Source: Marinobacterium sp. (lineage in GTDB: Bacteria > Pseudomonadota > Gammaproteobacteria > Pseudomonadales > Balneatricaceae). From it: a stretch of 47,137 bases of DNA. Made by a program: the position numbers and the translations under genes. Where the stretch lies: contig QKGH01000388.1 in the NCBI GenBank assembly GCA_003250495.1, positions 1-47,137 of the forward strand, in the 5' to 3' direction. The notes beneath the pieces are model-generated. The model was not told the origin of the DNA, did no database searches, and worked only from the letters and a program-made list of their open reading frames with translations. Each line of letters begins with the position of its first letter. Within the stretch, counting starts at the first letter, position 1. Below are positions 16,163 to 24,077 of the stretch, piece after piece.

Positions 16163-16990
16163 TCAGAGCAGCCGAATCCCCTGCTCGTCCTGTTTGATCC
16201 TGCCCTCTTTCATCAGCGCGCCGAGGGCCATCTTGTAGGCCTTTTTGCTGACGCCGAACTGGGCCTTGATCGCGTCCGGGGCGCTCTTGTCGCCCAGCGG
16301 GCAAACGCCGCCATGCTGCTGCAGATAATCGAGGATCTGCCGGGTCAGCGGATCGACACGGGCGTAGCCGGGCTTGTCGAGCATGACGTCGATCTTGCCT
16401 TCCGGCAGGATCTGCTTGATGAAGCCGCTGATGCGCTGGCCGGGGCGCACCTCGCGGAACAGGTCCTGCTGGTGCAACAGGCCGGCGTAGCGGTTGTCGA
16501 TGATCACCGGGTAACCGAGGTCGGAGCGGCGCAGGATCAGCAGTTCGACCAGTTGTCCCAGTTCCAGATCGCTGGGGTTCTTCTCCAGGTAGCGCTCGGT
16601 ACGCGCCGAGGCGGCGATCCGCTCGCTGTTGTCGACGTAGATGTAGACGGTGCACCAGTCGCCCGGCTTTAGCGGGCGTAGCTGCTCGGCGAATGGAAGG
16701 AACAGCTCCTTCGGCATGCCCCAGTCGAGGAAGGCGCCGACCTTGTTGACGTCGGTGACCTTGAGGCTGGCGAACTCGCCGACCATCGCCTTGGGTTTAC
16801 GCATCGAGGCGATCATGAAGTCGTCGGAATCCAGGTAGACGAACACCTGCAGGCGATCGCCGATCCGTGTTCCCTCCGGCACCTCGCGTTTCGGCAGCAG
16901 TATGCCGCCCGCTTCGCCGCCGTCCAGGTAGACCCCGAACTCCACTTCGCGTATCACTTTCAGGCGGTTCAGTCGGCCGAGTTCAATCAC
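16163..16990 (-). CDS. CvfB/YitL-like S1 RNA-binding protein
   Basis: This protein of about 275 residues is built of S1-like OB domains (residues about 1-210) and a C-terminal winged-helix segment (YLQQHGGVCPLGDKSAPDAIKAQFGVSKKAYKMALGALMKEG). That is the CvfB architecture; CvfB in Gram-positive bacteria binds RNA and affects virulence, and the role in proteobacteria is unclear. KAMVGEFASLKVTDVNKVGAFLDWGMPKELFLPF is a typical S1 segment. The ORF track begins at a TTG (17026). The GTG at 16988-16990 is preferred because AGGAG (16998-17002 complement) lies seven bases before it and the protein then begins MIELGRLNRL, matching the family. It is transcribed convergently with nothing on the left. 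A ferredoxin gene lies upstream on the same strand. Confidence 0.85.
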   Translation of the reverse strand: MIELGRLNRLKVIREVEFGVYLDGGEAGGILLPKREVPEGTRIGDRLQVFVYLDSDDFMIASMRKPKAMVGEFASLKVTDVNKVGAFLDWGMPKELFLPFAEQLRPLKPGDWCTVYIYVDNSERIAASARTERYLEKNPSDLELGQLVELLILRRSDLGYPVIIDNRYAGLLHQQDLFREVRPGQRISGFIKQILPEGKIDVMLDKPGYARVDPLTRQILDYLQQHGGVCPLGDKSAPDAIKAQFGVSKKAYKMALGALMKEGRIKQDEQGIRLL

Positions 16991-17080
16991 TGTGGGGCTC
17001 CTGCGGTTGGGCTGTGGCTTGGACAAGCGGGGTTACCGGCGCGCACTCTAGCATACCGGCCGGGTTTGCGCTCGCCCCGC

Positions 17081-17404
17081 TCAGAACTGGGTCGGCGGGA
17101 CGGTGACGACCAGGCCGTCCAGCTGTTCGGTCACCTGCACCTGGCACGAGAGGCGGCTGTTGGCCCGGCGCTCGGAGGCGGTGCAGTCCAGCATCTCATC
17201 CTCGTTGGGGCTGATCGGGTTGAGCCGCTCCAGGTAGCGCTCGTCGATGTAGACATGGCAGGTGGCGCAGGTGCAGGAGCCGCCGCACTCCGCCTCGATG
17301 CCATCGACGCCGTTCTGGAACGCGCCCTCCATCAGGCTCCACCCCTCCGGGACCTGCAGCTCCACATCCCGGCCCGACGGTTCGATATAGATGATCTTGA
17401 CCAT
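17081..17404 (-). CDS. Adrenodoxin-type 2Fe-2S ferredoxin
   Basis: This is a 107-residue electron-transfer protein. The cluster ligands are visible as C40-x5-C46-x2-C49 within ECGGSCTCATCHVY, plus C87 in SRLSCQV, the adrenodoxin/ISC-ferredoxin spacing. An acidic region NEDEMLDC precedes the last ligand, as usual for partner docking. It is not next to an isc cluster, so it may serve a P450, a Rieske oxygenase or another partner. The ATG has a GGGGAG ribosome-binding site. It lies downstream of the ppsA terminator and upstream of the CvfB-like gene, with about 90 bases between it and the latter. Confidence 0.92.
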   Translation of the reverse strand: MVKIIYIEPSGRDVELQVPEGWSLMEGAFQNGVDGIEAECGGSCTCATCHVYIDERYLERLNPISPNEDEMLDCTASERRANSRLSCQVQVTEQLDGLVVTVPPTQF

Positions 17405-17434
17405 AATGCACTCCCCGGGCAGCGACTATCCATG

Positions 17435-17468
17435 AAAAAGCCGCCGATCGTGTCCGATGCGGCGGCTT
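17435..17468 (-). terminator. Rho-independent terminator of ppsA
   Basis: On the minus strand AAGCCGCC and GGCGGCTT form an eight-pair stem with a 15-base loop, followed by TTTTTC. It lies about 50 bases after the ppsA stop and just before the ferredoxin start, so it separates the two transcripts. Confidence 0.8.
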
Positions 17469-17519
17469 GTTATCGGTTCTGCCGTCAGTCTACTGCATCG
17501 CAGCCGGCCGACGCGAGGT

Positions 17520-19898
17520 TTACGCCTTTTCGTTGGCCAGGAAGAACCAGGTATCCAGCACCGAGTCGGGGTTCAGCGAGACGCTGGAGATCCCCTGCTC
17601 CATCAGCCAGCGCGCCAGATCCGGGTGGTCGGACGGGCCCTGGCCACAGATGCCGATATATTTTCCGGCATCGCGGCAGGCTTCGATCGCCATCGCCAGC
17701 AGGCGCTTGACGGCGTCGTTACGCTCGTCGAACAGGTGGGCGATGATGCCGGAGTCGCGGTCCAGCCCCAGGGTCAGCTGGGTCAGGTCGTTGGAGCCGA
17801 TGGAGAAACCGTCGAAGTACTCGAGGAACTGGTCGGCCAGCAGCGCGTTGGACGGGATCTCGCACATCATGATCAGGCGCAGGCCGTTTTCACCGCGCTT
17901 CAGCCCGTTGGCCGCCAGCAGTTCCGAAACCTGCTTGGCCTCGCCCGGGGTGCGCACGAACGGCACCATGATCTCGACGTTGGTCAGCTTCATCACGTCG
18001 CGCACGCGCTTCAGCGCCCGGCACTCGAGCTCGAAGCAGTCGCGGAAATCGTCGGAGATGTAGCGTGCCGCACCGCGGAAACCGAGCATCGGGTTCTCTT
18101 CGCTGGGCTCGTAACGGTCGCCGCCGATCAGGTGGCCGTACTCGTTGGACTTGAAGTCGGACATGCGCACGATCACCTTCTTCGGATAGAAGGCGGCGGC
18201 CAGCGTGGAGATCCCCTCGACCAGCTTGTCGACGTAGAAATCCACCGGGCTGGTGTAGCCGGCGATGCGGCGCTCGATGATCTGTTTCACATCGCGCGGC
18301 TGCTCGTTGAAGTTCAGCAGCGCCTTCGGATGCACCCCGATCATGCGGTTGATGATGAACTCGAGGCGCGCCAGGCCGACGCCGGCGTTGGGCAGGGCCT
18401 GGAAGTCGAAGGCGCGGTCCGGGTTGCCGACGTTCATCATGATCTGGAACGGCAGGCTCGGCATCGACTCGACGCTGTTGGTCTGGTGCTCGAACGCCAG
18501 CTGGCCTTCGTAGGCGCGGCCGGTGTCGCCCTCGGCACAGGAGACGGTGACCAGCTGGTTCTGGTGCAGACGTTCGGTGGCATCGCCGCAACCGACGATG
18601 GCCGGGATCCCCAACTCACGGGCGATGATCGCCGCATGGCAGGTACGCCCGCCGCGGTTGGTGATGATCGCCGACGCACGTTTCATGACCGGCTCCCAGT
18701 CCGGGTCGGTCATGTCGGTGACCAGTACGTCGCCGGGCTGTACTTCGTGCATCTGGTCCAGACTGGAGACGATGCGCACCGGGCCGGAGCCGATACGGTG
18801 GCCGATGGAGCGCCCCTCGACCAGCACCTTGCCGGTCTCCTTCAGCAGGTAGCGCTCGATCACGGTGCTGTTACCCTGGCTGCGCACGGTCTCGGGACGC
18901 GCCTGCACCACGTAGAGCTGGCCGTCGTCGCCATCCTTGGCCCACTCGATATCCATCGGGCGGCCGTAGTGCTGCTCGATGATCACGGCGATCCGGGCCA
19001 GCTCTTCGACCTCGGCATCGGTGATGCAGAAGCGGTGGCGGTCGGCGCTCGCGACATCGACGGTCTCCACGGCGCGACCGGCGCTGCCTTCGTCGGTGTA
19101 GATCATCTTGATCGCTTTGGAGCCGAGGGTGCGGCGCAGGATCGCCGGCACGTTCTGTTTCAACGTCGGCTTGTAGACGTAGAACTCGTCCGGGTTGACC
19201 GCCCCCTGCACCACGGTCTCACCGAGACCATAGGCAGCGGTGATGAACACCACGTGCTGGAAACCGGATTCGGTATCGAGCGTGAACATGACGCCGGAGG
19301 CGCCGGTTTCGCTGCGTACCATGCGCTGGATGCCGGCGGACAGCGCCACTTCGGCGTGAGTGAACCCTTTATGGACGCGGTAGGAGATGGCGCGGTCGTT
19401 ATAGAGGGAGGCAAACACCTCTTTGATCGCTTGCTTGATGTTGTCCAGACCGCGGATATTCAGGAAGGTCTCCTGCTGGCCGGCGAAGGAGGCATCGGGC
19501 AGATCTTCGGCGGTGGCGGAGGAGCGCACGGCAACGGCGATTTCGCTCTGGCCTGCGACCATCTCGTCGTAGGCGGCGTCGATCGCCTGTTCCAATTCGG
19601 GCTGGAAGCTGGCATCCATGATCCACTGGCGGATCTGCTTGCCGGTTTCCGCCAGGGCGCGTACGTCGCTGGCATCGAGTTCGTTGAGCGCGGCGTTGAT
19701 CTTGTCTACCAAGCCACCGTGGCTGAGGAAATCGCGATACGCCTCCGCCGTCGTGGCAAAACCGCCGGGCACCCGCACACCGGCATCACTGAGCTGGCTG
19801 ATCATCTCGCCGAGAGAGGCGTTCTTGCCACCAACCCTGTCCACATCCCCCATGCCTGCCTGATCCAGGCGAAGTACATATTGCCGCAAAGCTGTCAC
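17520..19898 (-). CDS. ppsA: Phosphoenolpyruvate synthase (pyruvate, water dikinase)
   Basis: PpsA converts pyruvate, ATP and water into PEP, AMP and phosphate, opening gluconeogenesis from pyruvate, lactate or propionate-derived pyruvate. The 792-residue length is normal. An ATP-grasp-type nucleotide-binding domain covers residues about 1-340 ([39 protein letters not shown]). The phosphohistidine domain carries the catalytic [15 protein letters not shown] (about 410-425), and the PEP-binding barrel ends with [16 protein letters not shown]. The ATG at 19898 is followed by [13 protein letters not shown], in line with homologues. It is divergent from ppsR, its known post-translational regulator. 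The intergenic region contains an 8-3-8 palindrome that may bind a regulator. Confidence 0.97.
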   Translation of the reverse strand: MTALRQYVLRLDQAGMGDVDRVGGKNASLGEMISQLSDAGVRVPGGFATTAEAYRDFLSHGGLVDKINAALNELDASDVRALAETGKQIRQWIMDASFQPELEQAIDAAYDEMVAGQSEIAVAVRSSATAEDLPDASFAGQQETFLNIRGLDNIKQAIKEVFASLYNDRAISYRVHKGFTHAEVALSAGIQRMVRSETGASGVMFTLDTESGFQHVVFITAAYGLGETVVQGAVNPDEFYVYKPTLKQNVPAILRRTLGSKAIKMIYTDEGSAGRAVETVDVASADRHRFCITDAEVEELARIAVIIEQHYGRPMDIEWAKDGDDGQLYVVQARPETVRSQGNSTVIERYLLKETGKVLVEGRSIGHRIGSGPVRIVSSLDQMHEVQPGDVLVTDMTDPDWEPVMKRASAIITNRGGRTCHAAIIARELGIPAIVGCGDATERLHQNQLVTVSCAEGDTGRAYEGQLAFEHQTNSVESMPSLPFQIMMNVGNPDRAFDFQALPNAGVGLARLEFIINRMIGVHPKALLNFNEQPRDVKQIIERRIAGYTSPVDFYVDKLVEGISTLAAAFYPKKVIVRMSDFKSNEYGHLIGGDRYEPSEENPMLGFRGAARYISDDFRDCFELECRALKRVRDVMKLTNVEIMVPFVRTPGEAKQVSELLAANGLKRGENGLRLIMMCEIPSNALLADQFLEYFDGFSIGSNDLTQLTLGLDRDSGIIAHLFDERNDAVKRLLAMAIEACRDAGKYIGICGQGPSDHPDLARWLMEQGISSVSLNPDSVLDTWFFLANEKA

Positions 19899-19990
19899 TC
19901 CTGATCTGAACGCTCTTGTATAGGGATATTGTTGTTATTTTTACCTGAGGCGTGGATGATACTGCAGTTAAAATGAAAAATCGCCGCTAG

Positions 19991-20009
19991 AGAAAAATGT
20001 AATTTTTCT
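19991..20009. promoter_or_regulatory. Palindrome AGAAAAAT-GTA-ATTTTTCT between ppsA and ppsR
   Basis: Perfect eight-base arms around three bases lie about 95 bases from the ppsA start and 80 bases from the ppsR start. The symmetry and position suit an operator for a carbon-status regulator. It does not match the enteric Cra consensus well. A T-rich arm on either strand could give weak termination, but an operator seems likelier here. Confidence 0.5.
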
Positions 20010-20089
20010 ACACACGCCATCCCGCGCCATAAGGCAATACCGGCTGATGTTACGCTCCTCGCGGCGCTATTTGGACTCGAACCACAGCA

Positions 20090-20908
20090 ATGAAACGCAC
20101 CGCTTTTTTTATCTCGGACGGTACCGGCATCACCGCCGAAACCCTTGGCAACAGCCTGCTCTCCCAGTTTGAAGGGATCCAGTTCCGCAAGATCACCCTG
20201 CCCTATATCGACACCATCGATAAGGCACGGGAGACGGTCGCACAGATCAATCGTGCCTGCGAGGAGGATGGCGAGGCCGCCATCGTGTTCGACACCATCG
20301 TCGACGATGCCGTCAACGAGGAGTTGTCACGCAATCGCGGTTATAAAATCGACGTATTTTCCACCTTCCTGAAACCACTGGAAAAGGAGCTGCGTACCCA
20401 CTCCTCCTATTCGGTCGGCAAAACCCACTCGATCAGCGAAATGAACCGCTATAAAGACCGCATCGACTCGGTCAATTTCGCCCTCGATAATGACGATGGC
20501 GCGCGCACCCAACAGTATGACCGCGCCGATATCATCCTGGTCGGCGTTTCACGCTGCGGCAAAACGCCGACCTGCCTGTATATGGCGTTGCAGTTCGGCA
20601 TCCGTGCCGCCAACTACCCGTTGACCGACGAGGATCTGGAGTCGACGCAGTTGCCGGCGCCGCTGCAACCCTACCGCAACAAGCTGTACGGCCTGACCAT
20701 CGACCCGTTCCAGCTCGCCGCCATTCGCCACGAGCGCCGCCCCAACAGCCGTTACGCCTCGCTCGATCAGTGCGATTTCGAGGTGCGCACGGTGGAGCGG
20801 ATGTTCAAGCAGCACGACCTGCCGTCGATCAATACCACCAACTTCTCGATCGAGGAGATCTCCACCCGCATCATGGCCCATGCCGGCCTGCTGCGGCGTA
20901 ACAACTGA
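20090..20908 (+). CDS. ppsR: PEP synthase regulatory kinase/pyrophosphorylase PpsR
   Basis: PpsR (DUF299) is a bifunctional serine/threonine kinase and pyrophosphorylase that inactivates PpsA by ADP-dependent threonine phosphorylation and reactivates it using phosphate. The 272-residue sequence starts [20 protein letters not shown], the family signature. A P-loop-like [10 protein letters not shown] lies at 152-161. The conserved [20 protein letters not shown] and [15 protein letters not shown] segments are near the end. Length is normal. It is divergent from ppsA across about 190 bases, a widely conserved arrangement. The upstream ribosome-binding site is weak. The DUF2889 gene follows on the same strand after about 100 bases. 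Confidence 0.96.
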   Translation: MKRTAFFISDGTGITAETLGNSLLSQFEGIQFRKITLPYIDTIDKARETVAQINRACEEDGEAAIVFDTIVDDAVNEELSRNRGYKIDVFSTFLKPLEKELRTHSSYSVGKTHSISEMNRYKDRIDSVNFALDNDDGARTQQYDRADIILVGVSRCGKTPTCLYMALQFGIRAANYPLTDEDLESTQLPAPLQPYRNKLYGLTIDPFQLAAIRHERRPNSRYASLDQCDFEVRTVERMFKQHDLPSINTTNFSIEEISTRIMAHAGLLRRNN

Positions 20909-21009
20909 TCGATGCGGGCCGCTTTTGCTGCGTTGCACAATTAAGGCTAATCCCGGCCAGGATTCTCTGGCATAATGGACGGTCGCGTTAACAGTTTCAG
21001 GAGAGATCC

Positions 21010-21558
21010 ATGCCATTGCCAGAGCCGACGGAGCGCTCGCTCGCCCATACCCGCAACGTGGTTTGTCGCGGCTACAAGCGTGCGGATGGCCTTTGGGACA
21101 TCGAGGGGCACCTGGTCGATACCAAGACCTACGACATGCAGATGAGCGAGCGCAATAACGGCGTGATTCCCGCCGGTGAGCCGCTGCACAACATGGCGAT
21201 CCGTATCACTGTCGATCTCCAGCTCAATATCCACGATGCCATCGCGGTCATGGACGATACCCCCTTTCGTATCTGTCCGAGCATCGCCGAGCGTTTCAGC
21301 CTGCTGAAGGGGCTGCAGATCGCCCGCGGCTTTACCCGCAAGACCCGCGAGCTGTTCGGCGGTATCAACGGCTGTACCCACCTGCTGGAGCTGCTCGGCC
21401 CGGTCGCTACCACCGCGTTCCAGGCCACGCACCAGGAGCGCCAGTACATCGACGACCTGCCGATGCTGAACAGCTGCCACGCCTTCGCCGAGGATTCCAG
21501 CGTGGTCAAACAGCACTGGCCGCAGTACTACCAACCCCACGACGACAGCGAGCTATAG
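21010..21558 (+). CDS. DUF2889 family protein
   Basis: This 182-residue protein belongs to DUF2889, a family with no assigned activity. Visible conserved blocks are RSLAHTRNVVCRGYKRADGLWDIEGHLVDTKTY at the N-terminus, PLHNMAIRITVDLQLNIHDA in the middle, and LFGGINGCTHLLELLGPVATTAFQA, which contains a GCTHL motif that could bind metal. HAFAEDSSVVKQHWPQYY closes the domain. It has no signal peptide or membrane segment and is therefore likely cytoplasmic. The ATG has a good AGGAGAG ribosome-binding site. It is followed 46 bases later by the isochorismatase-fold hydrolase, so the two are probably co-transcribed. Confidence 0.85.
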   Translation: MPLPEPTERSLAHTRNVVCRGYKRADGLWDIEGHLVDTKTYDMQMSERNNGVIPAGEPLHNMAIRITVDLQLNIHDAIAVMDDTPFRICPSIAERFSLLKGLQIARGFTRKTRELFGGINGCTHLLELLGPVATTAFQATHQERQYIDDLPMLNSCHAFAEDSSVVKQHWPQYYQPHDDSEL

Positions 21559-21604
21559 TAATATCCAGTCCGTGCCATTGATGATGAGGCTAGAGGAGCT
21601 GGGT

Positions 21605-22150
21605 ATGCTGATAGATCCACAACGTTCCGCCCTGCTGTTGATCGACGTGCAGCAGAAACTGGTGCCGGCCATCGCCGAAGCCGAACAGCTGCTGGGTAAC
21701 TGCGAATGGCTGCTCGATGTCGCGCGACAGCTGCAGATCCCGCTGCTGGCCAGCGAGCAGTATCCGCAGGGGCTGGGCCCTACCCTGGAGGCGTTGCGCG
21801 TGCGCCTGCCGGCGGCGGCCATACACAGCAAGCAGGCGTTCTCCTGCTACGCCGACGAGGGCTGCCGTGCGGCGATCGACGCCCTGGGGCGTGACCAGAT
21901 CGTCATCGCCGGCATCGAGTCCCACGTCTGCGTGCTGCAGACGGCACTGGAGCTGCAGCAGGCGGGCCTTCACCCGTTCGTGGTCGAGGATTGCGTCAGC
22001 TCGCGCCAGTTGAGCGACAAGCAAACCGCCCTCGCCCGGTTCCGCCACAACGGCATCCAGGTGGTCACGCGGGAGATGGTCGCGTTCGAATGGATGCGCA
22101 GTTCCGCGCATGAGCAGTTCCGCGAGATCAGCAAACGCTTTCTGCGCTAA
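21605..22150 (+). CDS. Isochorismatase-family cysteine hydrolase
   Basis: This protein of about 181 residues has the isochorismatase/YcaC fold. The catalytic triad is readable as Asp in LLLIDVQQKL (about 14), Lys in SKQAFSCY (about 80) and Cys in GIESHVCVLQTALEL (about 115). Such enzymes hydrolyse amides or act on unknown small substrates; the YcaC-like subgroup remains undefined. The track ORF begins at GTG 21572. The ATG at 21605 is preferred because GAGGAG lies seven bases before it and MLIDPQRSALLLIDVQ matches family N-termini. It ends 17 bases before a very strong hairpin terminator. Confidence 0.88.
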   Translation: MLIDPQRSALLLIDVQQKLVPAIAEAEQLLGNCEWLLDVARQLQIPLLASEQYPQGLGPTLEALRVRLPAAAIHSKQAFSCYADEGCRAAIDALGRDQIVIAGIESHVCVLQTALELQQAGLHPFVVEDCVSSRQLSDKQTALARFRHNGIQVVTREMVAFEWMRSSAHEQFREISKRFLR

Positions 22151-22166
22151 TCCTGCTACAACAGAT

Positions 22167-22201
22167 AAAGAGGGGGCGGCCCAACGGGCCGCCCCCTCTT
22201 T
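22167..22201 (+). terminator. Strong rho-independent terminator
   Basis: Sixteen perfect base pairs (AAAGAGGGGGCGGCCC and its complement) flank an AAC loop, ending CTCTTTATT. It closes the ppsR-side transcript. The complementary strand also ends in CTCTTT, so it may stop the convergent permease transcript too. Confidence 0.88.
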
Positions 22202-22318
22202 ATTGCTAACCGGACTTTACGCAAGCGGTCGTTTAACGTCGCGGGCTGCGCACGACCGGTTGAACCGGGCGGAGTTCCACAACCGCCCCTGCCACCCGGC
22301 CCCGGCGCGCGCCGGTGT

Positions 22319-23737
22319 TCAGCTCTCGACCTTCTGCGCTACCGCCTCCGGCTGCTTGCCCTCCTCCTGGTCGGCAAACACCAGCTCATCTTCCGGCGCA
22401 TGGCGGCCGAACAGTTTCGGCCGCTCGATCAGGAAGTACAGCACCAGGCCGATGACGACAGCATACACCGTGGATTTCGGATCCGGCATCGCCAGCGTTA
22501 CCGCGACGATCCCGGCCACGCCGCGCTCGGTCGGATTTTTCAGCTGTTCCATCCCCACCATGATGCAGATATAGGCGGTCAGGATCAGCGTCAGCGACAG
22601 TGCGATCGGCAGTACCGGCTTGAACAGCGTCACCAGCGGCAGGATGAACAGCGCGACCAGACCGGTGATCCAGAAGGTACCGCCGCCGCTGTAGATGGAG
22701 TCCATCGCCTTGCGCCCCATCGCGTAGCGCTCGGCCACCGTGGCGTGCGCGGCGGTCCACAGCGGACCGGCCAGACCCGGCCAGGGCGCCAGGAAGGCGT
22801 GCAGCAGGTTGCGCAGCGCCGTCACCAGGTGAACGCGGTCGACACTGGATTCGATCTTCTCATCCGCGCGCAGGTGATCCACCCGTTTGACCAGCGTAAA
22901 GCCGACGATGATGTCACCGAAGGCGATGACATAGGCGATGATCGCGGTCGGAATCGCCAGCAGGAACACATCCCAACCGGGGAAGCCGACGCTGAAGGTC
23001 AGGTACTGCCACATCAGGCCGAAGTCGGGTTGGGTGATCCCCCACTGGACATCCGGCAACGCATATTCGCCGCTGACCCAGCCGATCACCATCGCCAGGA
23101 TCATCCCCGGCACCATGCCGAAGTTGGCGATGCGCTTGGCCAGCGGGCTGGCATTGACCACGTTCTTGAACGACAGCGAGAACAGGATATAGGCGGAGAT
23201 GATCGCGCCCAGCAGCAGCGAGATCGGCGTCGCATCGACGCGGCCGCCGGTTTTCAGCTCGCCCATCAGCGCGGCGATACCGGCACCGATGATGATGCCG
23301 GACTTCAGCGAGTTGGGGATCACATCCACCAGCTTGGAACCGAGGCGGGTGATACCGAGGAACAGGAAGATCAGGGTGACTTCGACCTGCAGCGCGAACA
23401 TCGCCTTGATCGCCTCAGGGCCAGGCTCGAACCCTTTCAGGTAGAGCAGTACCACCGGGATAGCCGGGGTGATCCAGCCGGGAACCAGCGGCACCCCCAG
23501 CAGTGCTGGCAGGATATAGCCGAGACCGGCGACAAAGGTGAATGCCAGGGCCGCCTCGTAAGGCATGCCGAGGTAGGTTTCCAGTAGCGGTATCATCGCC
23601 AGACCGACCACGAACATGATCAGCCCCTGAATCATTTCAGGAAGCTCCCAGCGGTAGTGGATGAATGGCAGACGGATTCTGAACGGGCCGAGCGGCCAGC
23701 ACGGCTGCTCGTCGCCGTGACGACGGGTGATAGGCAT
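22319..23737 (-). CDS. SLC23/NCS2-like membrane permease
   Basis: This 472-residue integral membrane protein has about 12-14 hydrophobic segments (for example MIQGLIMFVVGLAMIPLL, AALAFTFVAGLGYILPALLG, IIIGAGIAALMG, DVFLLAIPTAIIAYVIAFGDIIVG). It resembles the xanthine/uracil permease (SLC23) superfamily, but the classic nucleobase signature is not obvious, so the substrate is open. FGDIIVG in the middle and the GGGTFWITGLVALFILP segment fit the carrier core. The C-terminus is polar and glutamate rich. The ATG has an AGGAAA ribosome-binding site. About 90 bases upstream lies the 19-bp sequence shared with the regulator/acyl-CoA operon region, which suggests co-regulation with them. Uptake of an organic acid used by that operon is my inference. 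Confidence 0.8.
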   Translation of the reverse strand: MPITRRHGDEQPCWPLGPFRIRLPFIHYRWELPEMIQGLIMFVVGLAMIPLLETYLGMPYEAALAFTFVAGLGYILPALLGVPLVPGWITPAIPVVLLYLKGFEPGPEAIKAMFALQVEVTLIFLFLGITRLGSKLVDVIPNSLKSGIIIGAGIAALMGELKTGGRVDATPISLLLGAIISAYILFSLSFKNVVNASPLAKRIANFGMVPGMILAMVIGWVSGEYALPDVQWGITQPDFGLMWQYLTFSVGFPGWDVFLLAIPTAIIAYVIAFGDIIVGFTLVKRVDHLRADEKIESSVDRVHLVTALRNLLHAFLAPWPGLAGPLWTAAHATVAERYAMGRKAMDSIYSGGGTFWITGLVALFILPLVTLFKPVLPIALSLTLILTAYICIMVGMEQLKNPTERGVAGIVAVTLAMPDPKSTVYAVVIGLVLYFLIERPKLFGRHAPEDELVFADQEEGKQPEAVAQKVES

Positions 23738-23826
23738 GGTCTAGTTTTCCTTATTGTTATGCTCTAAGCCGAATCCTGAGGATTCAGGGCCTAGTGAACC
23801 CGCTAAATGCGTCGGAATTTTTTCGC

Positions 23827-23845
23827 AAATCTAACGAAATGTAAC
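23827..23845 (+). promoter_or_regulatory. 19-bp repeat copy 1, predicted OmpR-family regulator site
   Basis: AAATCTAACGAAATGTAAC is identical to 29576-29594. Here the downstream base makes TAACG-AAATG-TAACG, a direct repeat with exact 10-bp period, as preferred by OmpR/PhoB-type regulators. It lies 90-108 bases upstream of the permease start. Confidence 0.65.
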
Positions 23846-23866
23846 GTCGCGTGGCCGATCAAATAC

Positions 23867-23881
23867 GATAATCAAATTATC
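23867..23881. promoter_or_regulatory. Palindrome GATAAT-CAA-ATTATC upstream of the permease
   Basis: Perfect six-base arms around CAA lie about 130 bases before the permease start in AT-rich sequence. It may be an operator or part of the promoter. Confidence 0.35.
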
Positions 23882-23897
23882 AATATTAAAAAATGAT

Positions 23898-23923
23898 AAA
23901 AAAGGGCGCACAGCGGTACGCCC
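23898..23923 (-). terminator. Terminator of the acyl-CoA operon
   Basis: On the minus strand GGGCG...CGCCC closes a hairpin followed by TTTTTTATC. It lies about 155 bases after the acyl-CoA dehydrogenase stop, after two other hairpins. Confidence 0.7.
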
Positions 23924-24015
23924 AAAGGTTGCCAGGACTGAGAGCGGCCAAGGGCATGACCGGCACTCTCACTGGGGTGCCACGGCAAAACACCGGGAAA
24001 AACCGAAGGTAGGCG

Positions 24016-24067
24016 CCTGGGCCGGCAATGCCGACCCAGGCCGGAGCGCGCCCGGACGGGGCGCTCC
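24016..24067. repeat. Two adjacent stable hairpins in the 3' tail of the acyl-CoA operon
   Basis: CCTGGG-c-CGGC-AAT-GCCG-a-CCCAGG (24016-24040) is followed after two bases by GGAGCGC...GCGCTCC (24043-24067). Neither has a T-run. They start 11 bases after the dehydrogenase stop and could stabilise the messenger 3' end, in the manner of REP elements. Confidence 0.55.
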
Positions 24068-24077
24068 GCCAGCTCGC

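Larger units (their letters stand above)
23738..24077. other. 340-base intergenic region with regulatory repeat, terminator and hairpins
   Basis: From the permease start outward this gap holds the 19-bp repeat (23827-23845), a GATAAT-CAA-ATTATC palindrome (23867-23881), a terminator (23898-23923) and two stable hairpins (24016-24040 and 24043-24067). No protein-coding frame is credible here. Confidence 0.7.

Noticed and set aside
15900-16238. 112-residue plus-strand ORF
   Set aside because: It runs into the 3' end of the CvfB-like gene, has no recognisable domain, and its composition is that of chance GC-rich frames.
17457-19904. 815-residue plus-strand ORF opposite ppsA
   Set aside because: It is a shadow of ppsA, whose catalytic motifs are intact on the minus strand.
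19960-19980. TGAAAAATCG stretch as a Cra (FruR) site upstream of ppsA
   Set aside because: The match to the enteric Cra consensus is poor and there is no evidence that Cra exists in this organism.
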